Positions 55,077 through 64,000 of a DNA stretch of 64,000 nucleotides are shown here, piece by piece (the first letter of the stretch is position 1; every line of letters starts with the position of its first letter). The position numbers were made by a program, and so were the translations under genes. The notes under the pieces were generated by a model that searched no databases, was not told the origin of the DNA, and saw only the letters and a program-made list of their open reading frames with translations. The DNA comes from an uncultured Methylophilaceae bacterium (GTDB lineage Bacteria; Pseudomonadota; Gammaproteobacteria; Burkholderiales; Methylophilaceae), in NCBI GenBank assembly GCA_903870995.1, contig CAIQFD010000015.1, positions 16,721 to 80,720 of the forward strand, given 5' to 3'.

Positions 55077-55658
55077 TTACCCATGCCCTGCTTGCATAAA
55101 GGCATTCAAATTAACTAAAGCTTGGCAATCTAAAATGCGCCAAGCATTACCGTACTCATCCTCAAACTCATCGCCGGAAAAACATAAAGACTGATGATCT
55201 TCAGCAGACTTTTCGCCTTCTAAGGAACTTGTGTCTATTTTTTTAAAATGCTCTAAACTCCGCAACCCAATCAACCGCTCAATCAACACAGCCGTGTGCG
55301 GCGCTATACTTTTACTGATTAGCAGAATACGAGCGTCACTCTTTTTAGCGCTTACTGCATTTACTCCAGAGGTTCGCTTGATATCTAGCACATCTAAAAA
55401 ACCAGCTAAATTCGTGATTGCATATAAATTGCCGCGCACATTGGCTGTGCCTAAAAACCAAGCTTGCGCATTGGGCACAGGGAAAATTGTAGGCACTGGC
55501 AAAACTTCACTAACCTGCGACATATCCACCAACACATCCAAGCCACCAACACGCATCCCCAAAAAGCTTTTATGTGAGGAAGCATTCGCCTGCAAAGCTG
55601 AGTCAAGCTTAGCGAGAATGCTTTCTTGATACTGTCGTAGATTTAAGCTGCTAGCCAT
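55077..55658 (-). CDS. pilI: PilI/CheW-type coupling protein
   Basis: VGGLDVLVDMSQVSEVLPVPTIFPVPNAQAWFLGTANVRGNLYAITNLAGFL. Confidence 0.92.
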   Translation of the reverse strand: MASSLNLRQYQESILAKLDSALQANASSHKSFLGMRVGGLDVLVDMSQVSEVLPVPTIFPVPNAQAWFLGTANVRGNLYAITNLAGFLDVLDIKRTSGVNAVSAKKSDARILLISKSIAPHTAVLIERLIGLRSLEHFKKIDTSSLEGEKSAEDHQSLCFSGDEFEDEYGNAWRILDCQALVNLNAFMQAGHG

Positions 55659-55666
55659 AAAGGTAT

Positions 55667-56032
55667 TTAACCCAGCAATTCAACTTGCTCAATAAAACTT
55701 GACTGAGCAAGCGGTTTTAACAAGCAGGCTTTAGCACCCATTTTTAAAGCCCACGCCTGATCTGTCGCTTGAGATTTCCCCGTGCAAACAAAGACTGGGA
55801 TATGTGCTGTCAAAGGATTTTTTGTTAATGTTCGCGTTGCCTGAAATCCAGTCATGCCTGGCATCACAACATCCATCAGAATCAAATCTGGCATATCACG
55901 CTCTGCCATCATAATCCCGTCTTCACCACTCTCTGCAGCAATCACTGTATAGCCCATCCCTTCTAGCAGTTCAGTCATTACTAATCGATCGGTTGCCGAA
56001 TCATCCACGATCAAAACTCGATTAATCGTCAT
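55667..56032 (-). CDS. pilH: PilH-type single-domain response regulator
   Basis: RVLIVDDSATDRLVMTELLEGMGY...DLILMDVVMPGMTGFQATR. Confidence 0.92.
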   Translation of the reverse strand: MTINRVLIVDDSATDRLVMTELLEGMGYTVIAAESGEDGIMMAERDMPDLILMDVVMPGMTGFQATRTLTKNPLTAHIPVFVCTGKSQATDQAWALKMGAKACLLKPLAQSSFIEQVELLG

Positions 56033-56041
56033 TCTTATCTC

Positions 56042-56464
56042 CTAAGCCGTAAGCTTTTCAAGCATGTATGCATTTTTTTGATGGATGAGATATGTATCAA
56101 TGGCCTGCATCAACGTATCTCTAGTAAATGGCTTTGTTAGATACTGATCTGAGCCCACCATACGACCACGCGCCCTATCAAACAGGCCATCTTTACTAGA
56201 TAGCATAATGACGGGGGTTGCCTGATAACGGGGATTACGTTTAATGAGAGAACAGGTTTGATAGCCATCAAGTCTTGGCATCATGATGTCAACGAAAATA
56301 AGGTTGGGCTGATAGTCGACAATCTTGGATAAGGCGTCAAAGCCATCTTGCGCCAAAATAACATCGCATCCAGAAGGCTTTAAAAACATCTCAGCACTTC
56401 TTCTTATCGTGTTGCTGTCATCAATCACCATGATTTTAAGTCCCGTCAAATCAATCAGATCCAC
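56042..56464 (-). CDS. pilG: PilG-type single-domain response regulator
   Basis: KIMVIDDSNTIRRSAEMFLKPSGCDV...NLIFVDIMMPRLDGYQTC. Confidence 0.92.
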   Translation of the reverse strand: MDLIDLTGLKIMVIDDSNTIRRSAEMFLKPSGCDVILAQDGFDALSKIVDYQPNLIFVDIMMPRLDGYQTCSLIKRNPRYQATPVIMLSSKDGLFDRARGRMVGSDQYLTKPFTRDTLMQAIDTYLIHQKNAYMLEKLTA

Positions 56465-56570
56465 TTGATAACTCCTTCATCCTAGGTAATTTTCACCAAA
56501 AAACACCATTCTCAAATGGCTTAATTTTTTAAACTTTCTTAGATTTTCTTACCGCATTTCTTTCAAATTA

Positions 56571-56600
56571 TGTCACTATTAGTAAAAATTTGTCACTAGT
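56571..56600 (+). repeat. 20-bp-phased direct repeat upstream of the FIST gene
   Basis: TGTCACTATT (56571-56580) and TGTCACTAGT (56591-56600). Confidence 0.6.
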
Positions 56601-56681
56601 TTTATTATTTATATTCAGCAAGTTGTTAAATAATGTTAATAAAATATTAAACAATCTTAAATACCGGAGCATCATTAAAAA

Positions 56682-57833
56682 ATGATTATCAAACAAGAAG
56701 CCGTTACTCCAAAAATGGGGCTCAAAGATTTACCGGCAAAATCACCCCTGCCAACCGCAAACTTGGTTTTAGCTTTTGGGTCTGTTAAACGATTTTCAGA
56801 TAACAATTTGCAAAAACAACTCAAAGAGCGTTATCCAATTGCGCAAATTGTGGGCTGCACAACGTCGGGTGAAATCAACGCAGAAGGTGTGTTTGATGAC
56901 AGTCTGCAAATCACAGCCATCATGTGGGAAAAGTCTCAACAAAAAGTTTTACATACCAAAATGCATGATATGCAAAGCTCATTTGAAGTGGCTGTTGGTC
57001 TAGCCAAGCAACTCAAAGCGGATAGCTTAAAAACCGTCATTCTTTTTTCGGACGGCCTGCACGTCAATGGCTCTGAATTATTAGATGGCTTTCAAAGCGT
57101 ATTAGGCGACACTCCTGTTGTGGGGGGCATGGCGGGCGATCACGCCGCTTTTGTTAAAACACTACAAATGATTAATGAGACCATTTCAGAGAACTTAGTG
57201 ATTGCCGTTGGAGTTTATGGCAATCATTTGGTCACTGCCAACGGCGCCCTAGGCGGCTGGAAACCTTATGGCCCACCAAGAAAGATTACCAAGTCCATCA
57301 AAAACGTCGTCTATGAGATGGATGGCAAACCCGCCTTATCTTTATACAAGCTATACATCGGTGAAGCCTACGCAAAAGGACTACCGGGAAGTGGATTGAA
57401 ATTCCCGCTCGCGATTATTGAAGATGGTAAACGTGATATAGAAAAAATCCGCACCCTACTTGCTGTAGACAGCACGACAGGCAGCCTCACCTTTGCTGGC
57501 AATGTAGAAGAAGGCGAAACAGTACGTTTATGTCAAACCACCCACGATAGACTAGTAGAAGGCGCCAGTGGCGCGGCGCAATTAGTGACTGGCAATCTGA
57601 CAGAGATGAGCACATCACAAACAGGCCTTGCCTTATGTGTCAGCTGCGTAGGGCGCAAACTAGTGATGGCTGAGAATGTTTCGGATGAAATCAAAGCAGT
57701 TCAAAACATACTCGGCTTGCAAACGACAATCACCGGATTTTATTCATATGGAGAGTTTGCACCACGCCCAAATACCAAAGACAACGTGCTTCACAATCAA
57801 ACCATGACAATCGGTTACTTAACCGAAGTCTAA
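56682..57833 (+). CDS. FIST-domain (FIST_N/FIST_C) sensory protein
   Basis: QIVGCTTSGEINAEGVFDDSLQITAIMW; VVGGMAGDHAAF; ITGFYSYGEFAP at the C-terminus. Confidence 0.93.
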   Translation: MIIKQEAVTPKMGLKDLPAKSPLPTANLVLAFGSVKRFSDNNLQKQLKERYPIAQIVGCTTSGEINAEGVFDDSLQITAIMWEKSQQKVLHTKMHDMQSSFEVAVGLAKQLKADSLKTVILFSDGLHVNGSELLDGFQSVLGDTPVVGGMAGDHAAFVKTLQMINETISENLVIAVGVYGNHLVTANGALGGWKPYGPPRKITKSIKNVVYEMDGKPALSLYKLYIGEAYAKGLPGSGLKFPLAIIEDGKRDIEKIRTLLAVDSTTGSLTFAGNVEEGETVRLCQTTHDRLVEGASGAAQLVTGNLTEMSTSQTGLALCVSCVGRKLVMAENVSDEIKAVQNILGLQTTITGFYSYGEFAPRPNTKDNVLHNQTMTIGYLTEV

Positions 57834-57851
57834 ACTTATACAAACAATGTT

Positions 57852-57876
57852 TTATTGATGCCACAGACATCAATAA
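57852..57876. repeat. Perfect inverted repeat upstream of tpx
   Basis: TTATTGATG-CCACAGA-CATCAATAA, 9-bp perfect arms. Confidence 0.75.
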
Positions 57877-57928
57877 TAGACTAAAATACTCAAGTAAATA
57901 TTTCATAGCTTGAACAAGGAGAACGATC

Positions 57929-58432
57929 ATGACAAACGCAGTCACCCTAAAAGGCAACCCTATCGCTATCGGCGGCAATATTCCAACAGCAGGCCAAACT
58001 GCTCGCGACTTTGAACTTGCGAACGCAAAACGTGAAACTGTCACACTAGAAACATATGCAGGAAAACGTAAAATTTTGAATATTTTCCCAAGTATCGACA
58101 CGCCAACTTGTGCGACTTCAGTACGTGAATTCAACAAAAAAGCAGCAGCGCTTAACAATACCGTTGTGCTTTGTATTTCAGCGGATCTTCCTTTCGCACA
58201 AAGCCGCTTCTGCGGTGCTGAAGGCATTGAAAACGTTGTGACACTTTCCAGTTTCCGCAACAACGCACAATTTGCAACAAACTACGGCGTGGCTATTCTA
58301 GACAGCAGCTTAGCTGGCTTAACAGCACGTGCAGTGATTGTATTAGATGAAAAAAACAAGGTATTACATAGTGAGCTAGTATCAGAAATCGCTAATGAAC
58401 CAAACTATGATGCCGCTTTAGCAGTTCTTTAA
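57929..58432 (+). CDS. tpx: Thiol peroxidase
   Basis: [42 protein letters not shown]. Confidence 0.97.
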   Translation: MTNAVTLKGNPIAIGGNIPTAGQTARDFELANAKRETVTLETYAGKRKILNIFPSIDTPTCATSVREFNKKAAALNNTVVLCISADLPFAQSRFCGAEGIENVVTLSSFRNNAQFATNYGVAILDSSLAGLTARAVIVLDEKNKVLHSELVSEIANEPNYDAALAVL

Positions 58433-58448
58433 ACTTCGACGAATCAAA

Positions 58449-58480
58449 TACAAAAGCCCGCAATTGCGGGCTTTTGTATT
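58449..58480. terminator. Bidirectional terminator between tpx and the mazG-like gene
   Basis: ATACAAAAGCCCGCAATTGCGGGCTTTTGTAT, a perfect 32-bp palindrome. Confidence 0.93.
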
Positions 58481-58497
58481 TATCGCTTAAGCGATCA

Positions 58498-58866
58498 TTA
58501 CTTCTCGCTCATTTCCTGGTAAACCGTATATTTAGCGTTACTACCCTTTGCTTTGTCCACTGGATATTTAATCGCATTCAATACAATCTTGTCATTAGCG
58601 GCTTGAATCAAATCAATCCCAGTCACCTCGGCTAGTCGCAGCAAATACACCAAAGTATCTGCTAATTCATGCGCCACTTCTTGACGCTTTTCGGAGCTTA
58701 ACTCGTAACTTTCCGCGATCGTATCCCACTGAAAGTGTTCAACTAGCTCAGCAGCCTCCACAATCATCGCCATTGCCAGGTTTTTAGGAGAGTGGAACTG
58801 TGCCCAATCCCGCTCGTTTACAAAAGCATCAATTTTCTGGCGTAATTCGACTAAGCTATCAGCCAT
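58498..58866 (-). CDS. MazG-like / RS21-C6-type nucleotide pyrophosphohydrolase
   Basis: WAQFHSPKNLAMAMIVEAAELVEHFQW; EVAHELADTLVYLLRLA. Confidence 0.92.
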   Translation of the reverse strand: MADSLVELRQKIDAFVNERDWAQFHSPKNLAMAMIVEAAELVEHFQWDTIAESYELSSEKRQEVAHELADTLVYLLRLAEVTGIDLIQAANDKIVLNAIKYPVDKAKGSNAKYTVYQEMSEK

Positions 58867-60017
58867 TATTTTTCCTTTCGGTTCGATCCTGCCACTAGCT
58901 TAATCTCAAACAAACGGCACTCTAGAGGCCCGTTAAAGAGCGGTGTACGTTTCGTTGGCGCTAGACGCATCATTTTAGGCAGACGCATATCATTGGTGAG
59001 AAAATAAGCATTCCAGCCAGCAAAGTTGCGCTTCAAGGTCTCACCCATTTTCGGGTAAAGCGCAGCTAATTCTTCGTCTTCACCGATACGCACCCCATAA
59101 GGTGGATTCGTCACCAGCACACCCTCTCCTGCTGGCGCTGGCACTTGGGTAAACTCTAACTGCGCAATCTGCACGGCCTCTAACAATCCCGCTTGCTCTA
59201 AATTTTGGTTGGCCACACGCACAGCACGCAAATCCATATCACTACCGTAAATCTTACAGAATTTCACTGGTTTAGCTTTTTTTCTAGCATCCTCACGCAA
59301 GCCATTCCAAAGCTTAGCATCAAAATTCAGGAGCTTTTCAAAGCCAAAACCACGATGACTACCAGGTGCAATATTAAGCGCCATCATCGTCGCCTCTAAC
59401 AAGAACGTACCGCTACCGCACATTGGGTCTAAAAACGGCTGTCCCGGCTTCCAGCCAGAAAGCTTAATAATGCCAGCCGCTAAATTCTCACGCAAAGGCG
59501 CTTCAATGCTAGCGCGACGCAAACCACGCTGATAAAGCGCATTGCCTGATGTATCCAAATAGAATTGATAGCTATCAGCCGCTAAATAAGCATGAATACG
59601 CACATCTGGCTCTTTGGTATCAATATATGGGCGGCTTTTAACAGCCTGACGGAACTTATCACATACCGCGTCCTTAATACGCAGTGTTGCAAACTCTAGG
59701 CTCTTGAGCGGACACTTCACACCCGTTACCTTTACCATAAAGTTATTACTTACCTTAAACCAGCTTGGCCAATCGAGCTTGTAAGCAGCATTAAACAAAT
59801 CATCTTCAGTCGCATATTTACCGCTCGCCACGCGCCACATAATACGTGTCGCAATACGGCTTTCAAGATTAGCTTTGTAGCAAACAGCCAAATCACCGCT
59901 AAAACCCACGCCACCATCTGTGGCTTGAATGGCTTTTGCGCCAACACTGGCGAGCTCATCCGCCAATAAGGCTTCAAGACCGCGGGGGCAAGTGGCGAAA
60001 AAATTGTGCTGACTCAT
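58866..60017 (-). CDS. THUMP-domain class I SAM-dependent RNA methyltransferase (RlmL/YcbY N-terminal-like)
   Basis: FFATCPRGLEALLADELASVGA; FLDPMCGSGTFLLEATMMALNIAPG; VTNPPYGVRIGE. Confidence 0.93.
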   Translation of the reverse strand: MSQHNFFATCPRGLEALLADELASVGAKAIQATDGGVGFSGDLAVCYKANLESRIATRIMWRVASGKYATEDDLFNAAYKLDWPSWFKVSNNFMVKVTGVKCPLKSLEFATLRIKDAVCDKFRQAVKSRPYIDTKEPDVRIHAYLAADSYQFYLDTSGNALYQRGLRRASIEAPLRENLAAGIIKLSGWKPGQPFLDPMCGSGTFLLEATMMALNIAPGSHRGFGFEKLLNFDAKLWNGLREDARKKAKPVKFCKIYGSDMDLRAVRVANQNLEQAGLLEAVQIAQLEFTQVPAPAGEGVLVTNPPYGVRIGEDEELAALYPKMGETLKRNFAGWNAYFLTNDMRLPKMMRLAPTKRTPLFNGPLECRLFEIKLVAGSNRKEK

Positions 60018-60037
60018 GTGTAATACTTTCTTTAAAT

Positions 60038-60841
60038 TTACGCTTCAAATAAGAGGCGATTGCTAGTGCTTAAATTTTCATCTTTGAGTTTCTCAACAAA
60101 CTCAAGAAACTCTATTTTGTGACGTTCTTGGAGGGCTTTTGCACGCACTCTTAATGTTGACCATCTCAAATCACGCGGAGGACGTTTAAAGCCTAATACC
60201 ACAATATTGCCTGGGCGTCCTGTGCGTAAAACCAATACACGGTCATGGAAACTTTGCTCAATGCGTTGCAAATAGATATCGAAATTCTTATCTGAACCCC
60301 ACAGATTAACAGCCATCATGCCATCTAATCGCAAGGACGCTTCACAAGTATCAAAAAAAGCTTGATTGTACATCTCGGGCGGAACCCCTTGGCTGTCAAA
60401 GATATCAAGCAACAGCACATCTGCTGTACCACTGTTTTCTTGGAGATAACCAACACCGTCACCTTCGATTACTTCTAACCTATCGTCATCATCAGGCAAG
60501 TAAAAATGGCTGCGTGCAACTTGAATAATACGCGGATTAATCTCAACAACTCGGGTTTGCATCTCAGGTAAAAAGTGGTGAATGTATTTTGGAATAGAAC
60601 CACCGCCCAAACCGATCATCAACACATCTTTAGTCTGCTTCATGAACAGCAAAAACATCATCATGCCACGTGAGTAAGCAAGCTCTAATTCATAAGGCGC
60701 TTTGACACGCATCGCACTTTGCACAGTTTCTGAACCAAGATATAAAGAGCGCACACCATCCATTTCGCTGACATCAACACTCTCTTCACCTGTCATGCCT
60801 TTATGAACGGCTCTAGAGATTCTTCGCCCGAAACTTCGCAT
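60038..60841 (-). CDS. Spermidine synthase-like protein
   Basis: VLMIGLGGGSIPKYIHHFLPEMQTRVVEINPRIIQVARSHF. Confidence 0.88.
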   Translation of the reverse strand: MRSFGRRISRAVHKGMTGEESVDVSEMDGVRSLYLGSETVQSAMRVKAPYELELAYSRGMMMFLLFMKQTKDVLMIGLGGGSIPKYIHHFLPEMQTRVVEINPRIIQVARSHFYLPDDDDRLEVIEGDGVGYLQENSGTADVLLLDIFDSQGVPPEMYNQAFFDTCEASLRLDGMMAVNLWGSDKNFDIYLQRIEQSFHDRVLVLRTGRPGNIVVLGFKRPPRDLRWSTLRVRAKALQERHKIEFLEFVEKLKDENLSTSNRLLFEA

Positions 60842-62737
60842 TTAAAGTACTTCCTCCACACCCTTGCTGTCATCAATCAGCACATCCGTCAACACGGGCG
60901 CTTCTTCCGCAGCTTTGAAGCGCGTGTCAATTTCCATCATCAATGTATCAATTCGCTTAATTTCTAAATTCACACGGGTACCTACAGGCAACTCAGGCAA
61001 GCTATGCACCTTGGTAATGTAAGGCATATGATCAAAACGCACTAAGTTTTCACGCCAAACCGTGGCTGAAATCTCCTGAACGTTTTCTTGTACCAAATAC
61101 TGCAAGCACCAGAAGCGCTCCATGCGCATTTGGAAGTCACCGTAAGCGTTATAGGTCAAATCAAAATGCCGCATGATCATCGCAAGTTCATCGCTATTTT
61201 TCGGATAGCTTGGGTCATTACCCTGCACGACAGCAATGATTTGGCGCTGATTAACTAAATCCACAGCACGACGCAGTGGAGAAGTACTCCAAGCATATTG
61301 CGCCACACCCAAGCCTTGATGCGGATCAGCTTGCGTCGTCATATAAACCTTGCCGCCATTTTGCGCACGATAAATACCTGGTACTTGATGTTCAGCGAGC
61401 AAGGCGCCCCACTGGCTGTTAGCCTCAATCATGAGCTCAGCAACGAGCTTATCCATAGGCGAGCCACGACGACGACCAACGATGCGCACTTTGCCATCCT
61501 CAACATAAAAGTTGTAATCAATCTGAATTGGGCGGTTTGGATCATGCTTGCCACGGGCTTTTTCAAGTGATTCAGCCAAATTAAATAACAAAGAAAGCTT
61601 AGCCCAGTAAGGATGACCGTTATCTGCAGCTAAAGTATCTTCATTGAAGTAAGGTTCCAAAGTATCATGGCGCAAATTATCCACAACATGAACGAGCTCT
61701 ACTTTGCTATGGCGGTTGCTAATTGTTAAATCCGCGGCCACATCTAAATACATCGAGAGCGCAGGCTTCCACTCCCCCTCGTTTAAACTAAACGGCGTAA
61801 TCGCAAACTCAGGCAACATGGTAATTTTGTTGCCTGGCATATACACAGTAGAAAGTCGATGCAACGTCAACTCATCCAAAGCACTATGTAGCGTAATCCC
61901 AAGTGCCGGAGCGGCAATATGGATACCAACTCGATGCGCGCCATCAGACAAAGACTGAATAGAAAACGCATCATCAATTTCAGTCGTCGTGCTGTCATCA
62001 ATACTGAAGGCCTCAACTTCCGCCCGCGGTAAATCTTGAGGCATGTCTGCCAATGACAAACCATCAGCAAACTGAATGCCTTTAGGAAAGTACTCTCGTA
62101 AAAATGCACCCAGATGATAATCGTGATTCGATGCAATGCCACCAGCATAAGAAATCACTTGGATAGGATTCACATGAAGTTCAGCAGAAGCTTGTTCAAC
62201 AGACTTCCACTCCATGCTGTTTTTGTCTGGCTCGTAAAGAAGCATATCTAGCTTAAGCGCCAACTCTTCTGGCATTTGCTTCGCTTTTAACTGCTCAACG
62301 AATAATTGAATTTTTTCAGCCTGCACGCGCTTTTTCTCAAGCGCAGCCAGAGCAGCTTTCAGCGTATCTGGTGGCGCTGCTTTATATCGTCCCTTACCCT
62401 TGCGGTAAAAATAAACTGGCGCGCTATGCAAACGCATTGCAACGGCAGCCGATTCAGTTGCACTTGGTACCTTACCGTAATATTCTTTAGCGAGCTCTTC
62501 AAAGCCGAACTCAGGCTCGCCGCAACACTCCCATAAGAAAGTCACTTCCAAGCCTTCCGCCTCAGCGTTTGCCGCTTCCATAAAGCTTGCCAACGCGCTT
62601 TCAAATCTCAGGAGCACATTCGCAGCTTTAATTTTAGAACGCTTACCGCTGGCCGATTCCACCTGCAAAGCGCCTGCGGTTTCAGACATCACGGAAGCGA
62701 CTTTAAAGCCACCATCTTCTTCATAAAATACATTCAT
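60842..62737 (-). CDS. RNB-domain exoribonuclease (RNase II/R-like)
   Basis: AEVEAFSIDDSTTTEIDDAFSIQ catalytic aspartates; MYLDVAADLTISNRH; YAWSTSPLRRAVDLVNQRQI. Confidence 0.92.
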   Translation of the reverse strand: MNVFYEEDGGFKVASVMSETAGALQVESASGKRSKIKAANVLLRFESALASFMEAANAEAEGLEVTFLWECCGEPEFGFEELAKEYYGKVPSATESAAVAMRLHSAPVYFYRKGKGRYKAAPPDTLKAALAALEKKRVQAEKIQLFVEQLKAKQMPEELALKLDMLLYEPDKNSMEWKSVEQASAELHVNPIQVISYAGGIASNHDYHLGAFLREYFPKGIQFADGLSLADMPQDLPRAEVEAFSIDDSTTTEIDDAFSIQSLSDGAHRVGIHIAAPALGITLHSALDELTLHRLSTVYMPGNKITMLPEFAITPFSLNEGEWKPALSMYLDVAADLTISNRHSKVELVHVVDNLRHDTLEPYFNEDTLAADNGHPYWAKLSLLFNLAESLEKARGKHDPNRPIQIDYNFYVEDGKVRIVGRRRGSPMDKLVAELMIEANSQWGALLAEHQVPGIYRAQNGGKVYMTTQADPHQGLGVAQYAWSTSPLRRAVDLVNQRQIIAVVQGNDPSYPKNSDELAMIMRHFDLTYNAYGDFQMRMERFWCLQYLVQENVQEISATVWRENLVRFDHMPYITKVHSLPELPVGTRVNLEIKRIDTLMMEIDTRFKAAEEAPVLTDVLIDDSKGVEEVL

Positions 62738-62857
62738 TACTTGGGAGTCACATTGCGATCAAAATTCAATTGCGCACATTTTACCGTGCTTTCAGTTCCG
62801 CGCTTGAGATAACACAGCTAAGATGTCACTTTATTTGCAAAACAACGGCTTTCATCA

Positions 62858-63877
62858 ATGGATAATCGAATACCGATTACGTTATTAACGGGTTTTCTTG
62901 GTTCTGGAAAAACGACACTTTTAAACAAGTTGCTCAACCACCCTGGCATGAAAGATACCGCCGTCATCATTAACGAGCTTGGTGCGACAGGGCTAGATGA
63001 CATTCTTGCTAAAAATTTGGAACGCACCGTTGAAAGCCAACACATTGCCGACAATACAGTTTTATTAGAATCAGGGTGCTTATGTTGTACGCTCACCACC
63101 GAAATGGCAGACACGCTTCGCGATCTATTCTTCAAACGCGCACTTTCAGCCATTCCTGAGTTTAAACGCCTGATTATCGAAACCACAGGCATGGCAGATC
63201 CAGGGCCAATTATGGGTAGCTTACTCAACGAACCCGTGATTAGCTCAACTTACCGATTGGATGCTGCAGTGGTGACAGTAGATGCTATTTATGGGCTAGA
63301 CCAGCTCAAGACACATACTGAGGCGAGAAAACAGGCCGCTGTGGCCGACGTCTTAATCATCACCAAATCTGACTTGGCAAACACCTCGCAAATTGACACG
63401 TTAAAAACTTCGCTTAATGAAATCAACGCCGGCGCCACGCAATACGAGGTCGTACAAGGCCAAATCAACCCAGTTAACATTATTGATATCGGTTTGTTTG
63501 ATAGCAACAGCCAAGAGGCTAGGCCAGAGCGGTGGTTACGCGCACCCAGTAAAAAGAGTACAGGGCTATTTAAAGAGGCGCACGACGATGGCATCATCAA
63601 CTTCACCATTGCGCTCCCCATGCCGCTCAGCTATGACAAACTAGAGCCTAAACTCGAATGGCTATGCAAGACTCACGGCGAACGACTACTTAGACTTAAA
63701 GGCATTATCCATGCTGAAGACCAGCCAGACCCAATTGCTGTCCACGCCGTGCATAAAACACTCTACACACCAACAACGCTTACGGGCTGGAAAGAAGAAA
63801 AGCCGACTTCTCGGCTTGTGTTGATTGGTAAAGGCTTAGATGAAGTTGAGATTAGAAATGAAATGATGCGGATTTAG
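62858..63877 (+). CDS. CobW/G3E-family GTPase (metal chaperone)
   Basis: LLTGFLGSGKTTLLNKLL P-loop; LESGCLCCTL; C-terminal CobW_C domain. Confidence 0.94.
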   Translation: MDNRIPITLLTGFLGSGKTTLLNKLLNHPGMKDTAVIINELGATGLDDILAKNLERTVESQHIADNTVLLESGCLCCTLTTEMADTLRDLFFKRALSAIPEFKRLIIETTGMADPGPIMGSLLNEPVISSTYRLDAAVVTVDAIYGLDQLKTHTEARKQAAVADVLIITKSDLANTSQIDTLKTSLNEINAGATQYEVVQGQINPVNIIDIGLFDSNSQEARPERWLRAPSKKSTGLFKEAHDDGIINFTIALPMPLSYDKLEPKLEWLCKTHGERLLRLKGIIHAEDQPDPIAVHAVHKTLYTPTTLTGWKEEKPTSRLVLIGKGLDEVEIRNEMMRI

Positions 63878-63879
63878 TA

Positions 63880-64000
63880 CTATTTCAAATCATCCCAAAT
63901 CTTATCCAGCCGTTTAGTCGATACAGGAAATGGTGTTTTAAGTTCTTGAGCAAACAAAGACACGCGAAGTTCTTCTATCAACCAACGATAATCTGCTAAC
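63880..64000 (-). CDS. hrpA: ATP-dependent RNA helicase HrpA, C-terminal end (partial)
   Basis: Minus strand reads ...LADYRWLIEELRVSLFAQELKTPFPVSTKRLDKIWDDLK*, matching the HrpA C-terminus (YRWxIEELRVSxFAQxLxTPxPxSxKR). Confidence 0.85.
   Translation of the reverse strand, partial: LADYRWLIEELRVSLFAQELKTPFPVSTKRLDKIWDDLK

Noticed and set aside
57730-58263. 177-aa minus-strand ORF
   Set aside because: Antisense to tpx and the FIST 3' end; the sense frames are well-conserved families.
1-64000. CRISPR arrays, transposases, integrases, restriction-modification, toxin-antitoxin or anti-phage systems
   Set aside because: Looked for repeat-spacer structure and relevant protein families and saw none; the window is core genome.

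Overview
This 64 kb window is chromosomal, gene-dense and largely syntenic. Its protein content and gene order suggest a betaproteobacterium, probably a Methylophilaceae-like methylotroph (inference). I saw no phage, IS element, integron or CRISPR array. From left to right it holds: (i) a long minus-strand biosynthetic supercluster (argD-argF-argG-ppnP-yajQ-leuC-leuD-leuB-asd-fimV-[CbiQ/EcfT-like]-truA-trpF-trpB-trpA-accD-folC-SPOR-cvpA-purF); (ii) a Rieske oxygenase/EamA exporter pair, a NarL-type two-component system, crcB and glgA; (iii) orn, a Ste24 protease, a cytochrome c, rsgA, queD, and the dnaQ-rnhA-methyltransferase / gloB-mltD block; (iv) a peptide ABC transporter without ATPases, fabI, ppiD, tRNA-Asp, tRNA-Val, hupB, lon, clpX, clpP and tig; (v) a Pil-Chp chemotaxis cluster (pilG, pilH, pilI, pilJ, chpA) next to a FIST-domain sensor; (vi) tpx, MazG, an RlmL-type methyltransferase, a spermidine synthase-like protein, an RNB exoribonuclease, a CobW GTPase and the 3' end of hrpA. 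The best candidate for something undescribed is in the glgA-orn intergenic region. A near-consensus sigma-54 (-24/-12) promoter is followed, at the expected distance, by a ~63-nt unit: a 5' hairpin with a CUCCU loop, an unpaired UCUCCUCCUUUU tract, and a strong intrinsic terminator. This looks like a sigma-54-dependent anti-Shine-Dalgarno sRNA. Other points of note are a consensus-like sigma-32 promoter for lon inside a 31-bp inverted repeat, an unannotated 34-aa membrane microprotein coupled to a PuuD-like protein, and operator-like repeats upstream of FIST, tpx and crcB/glgA.
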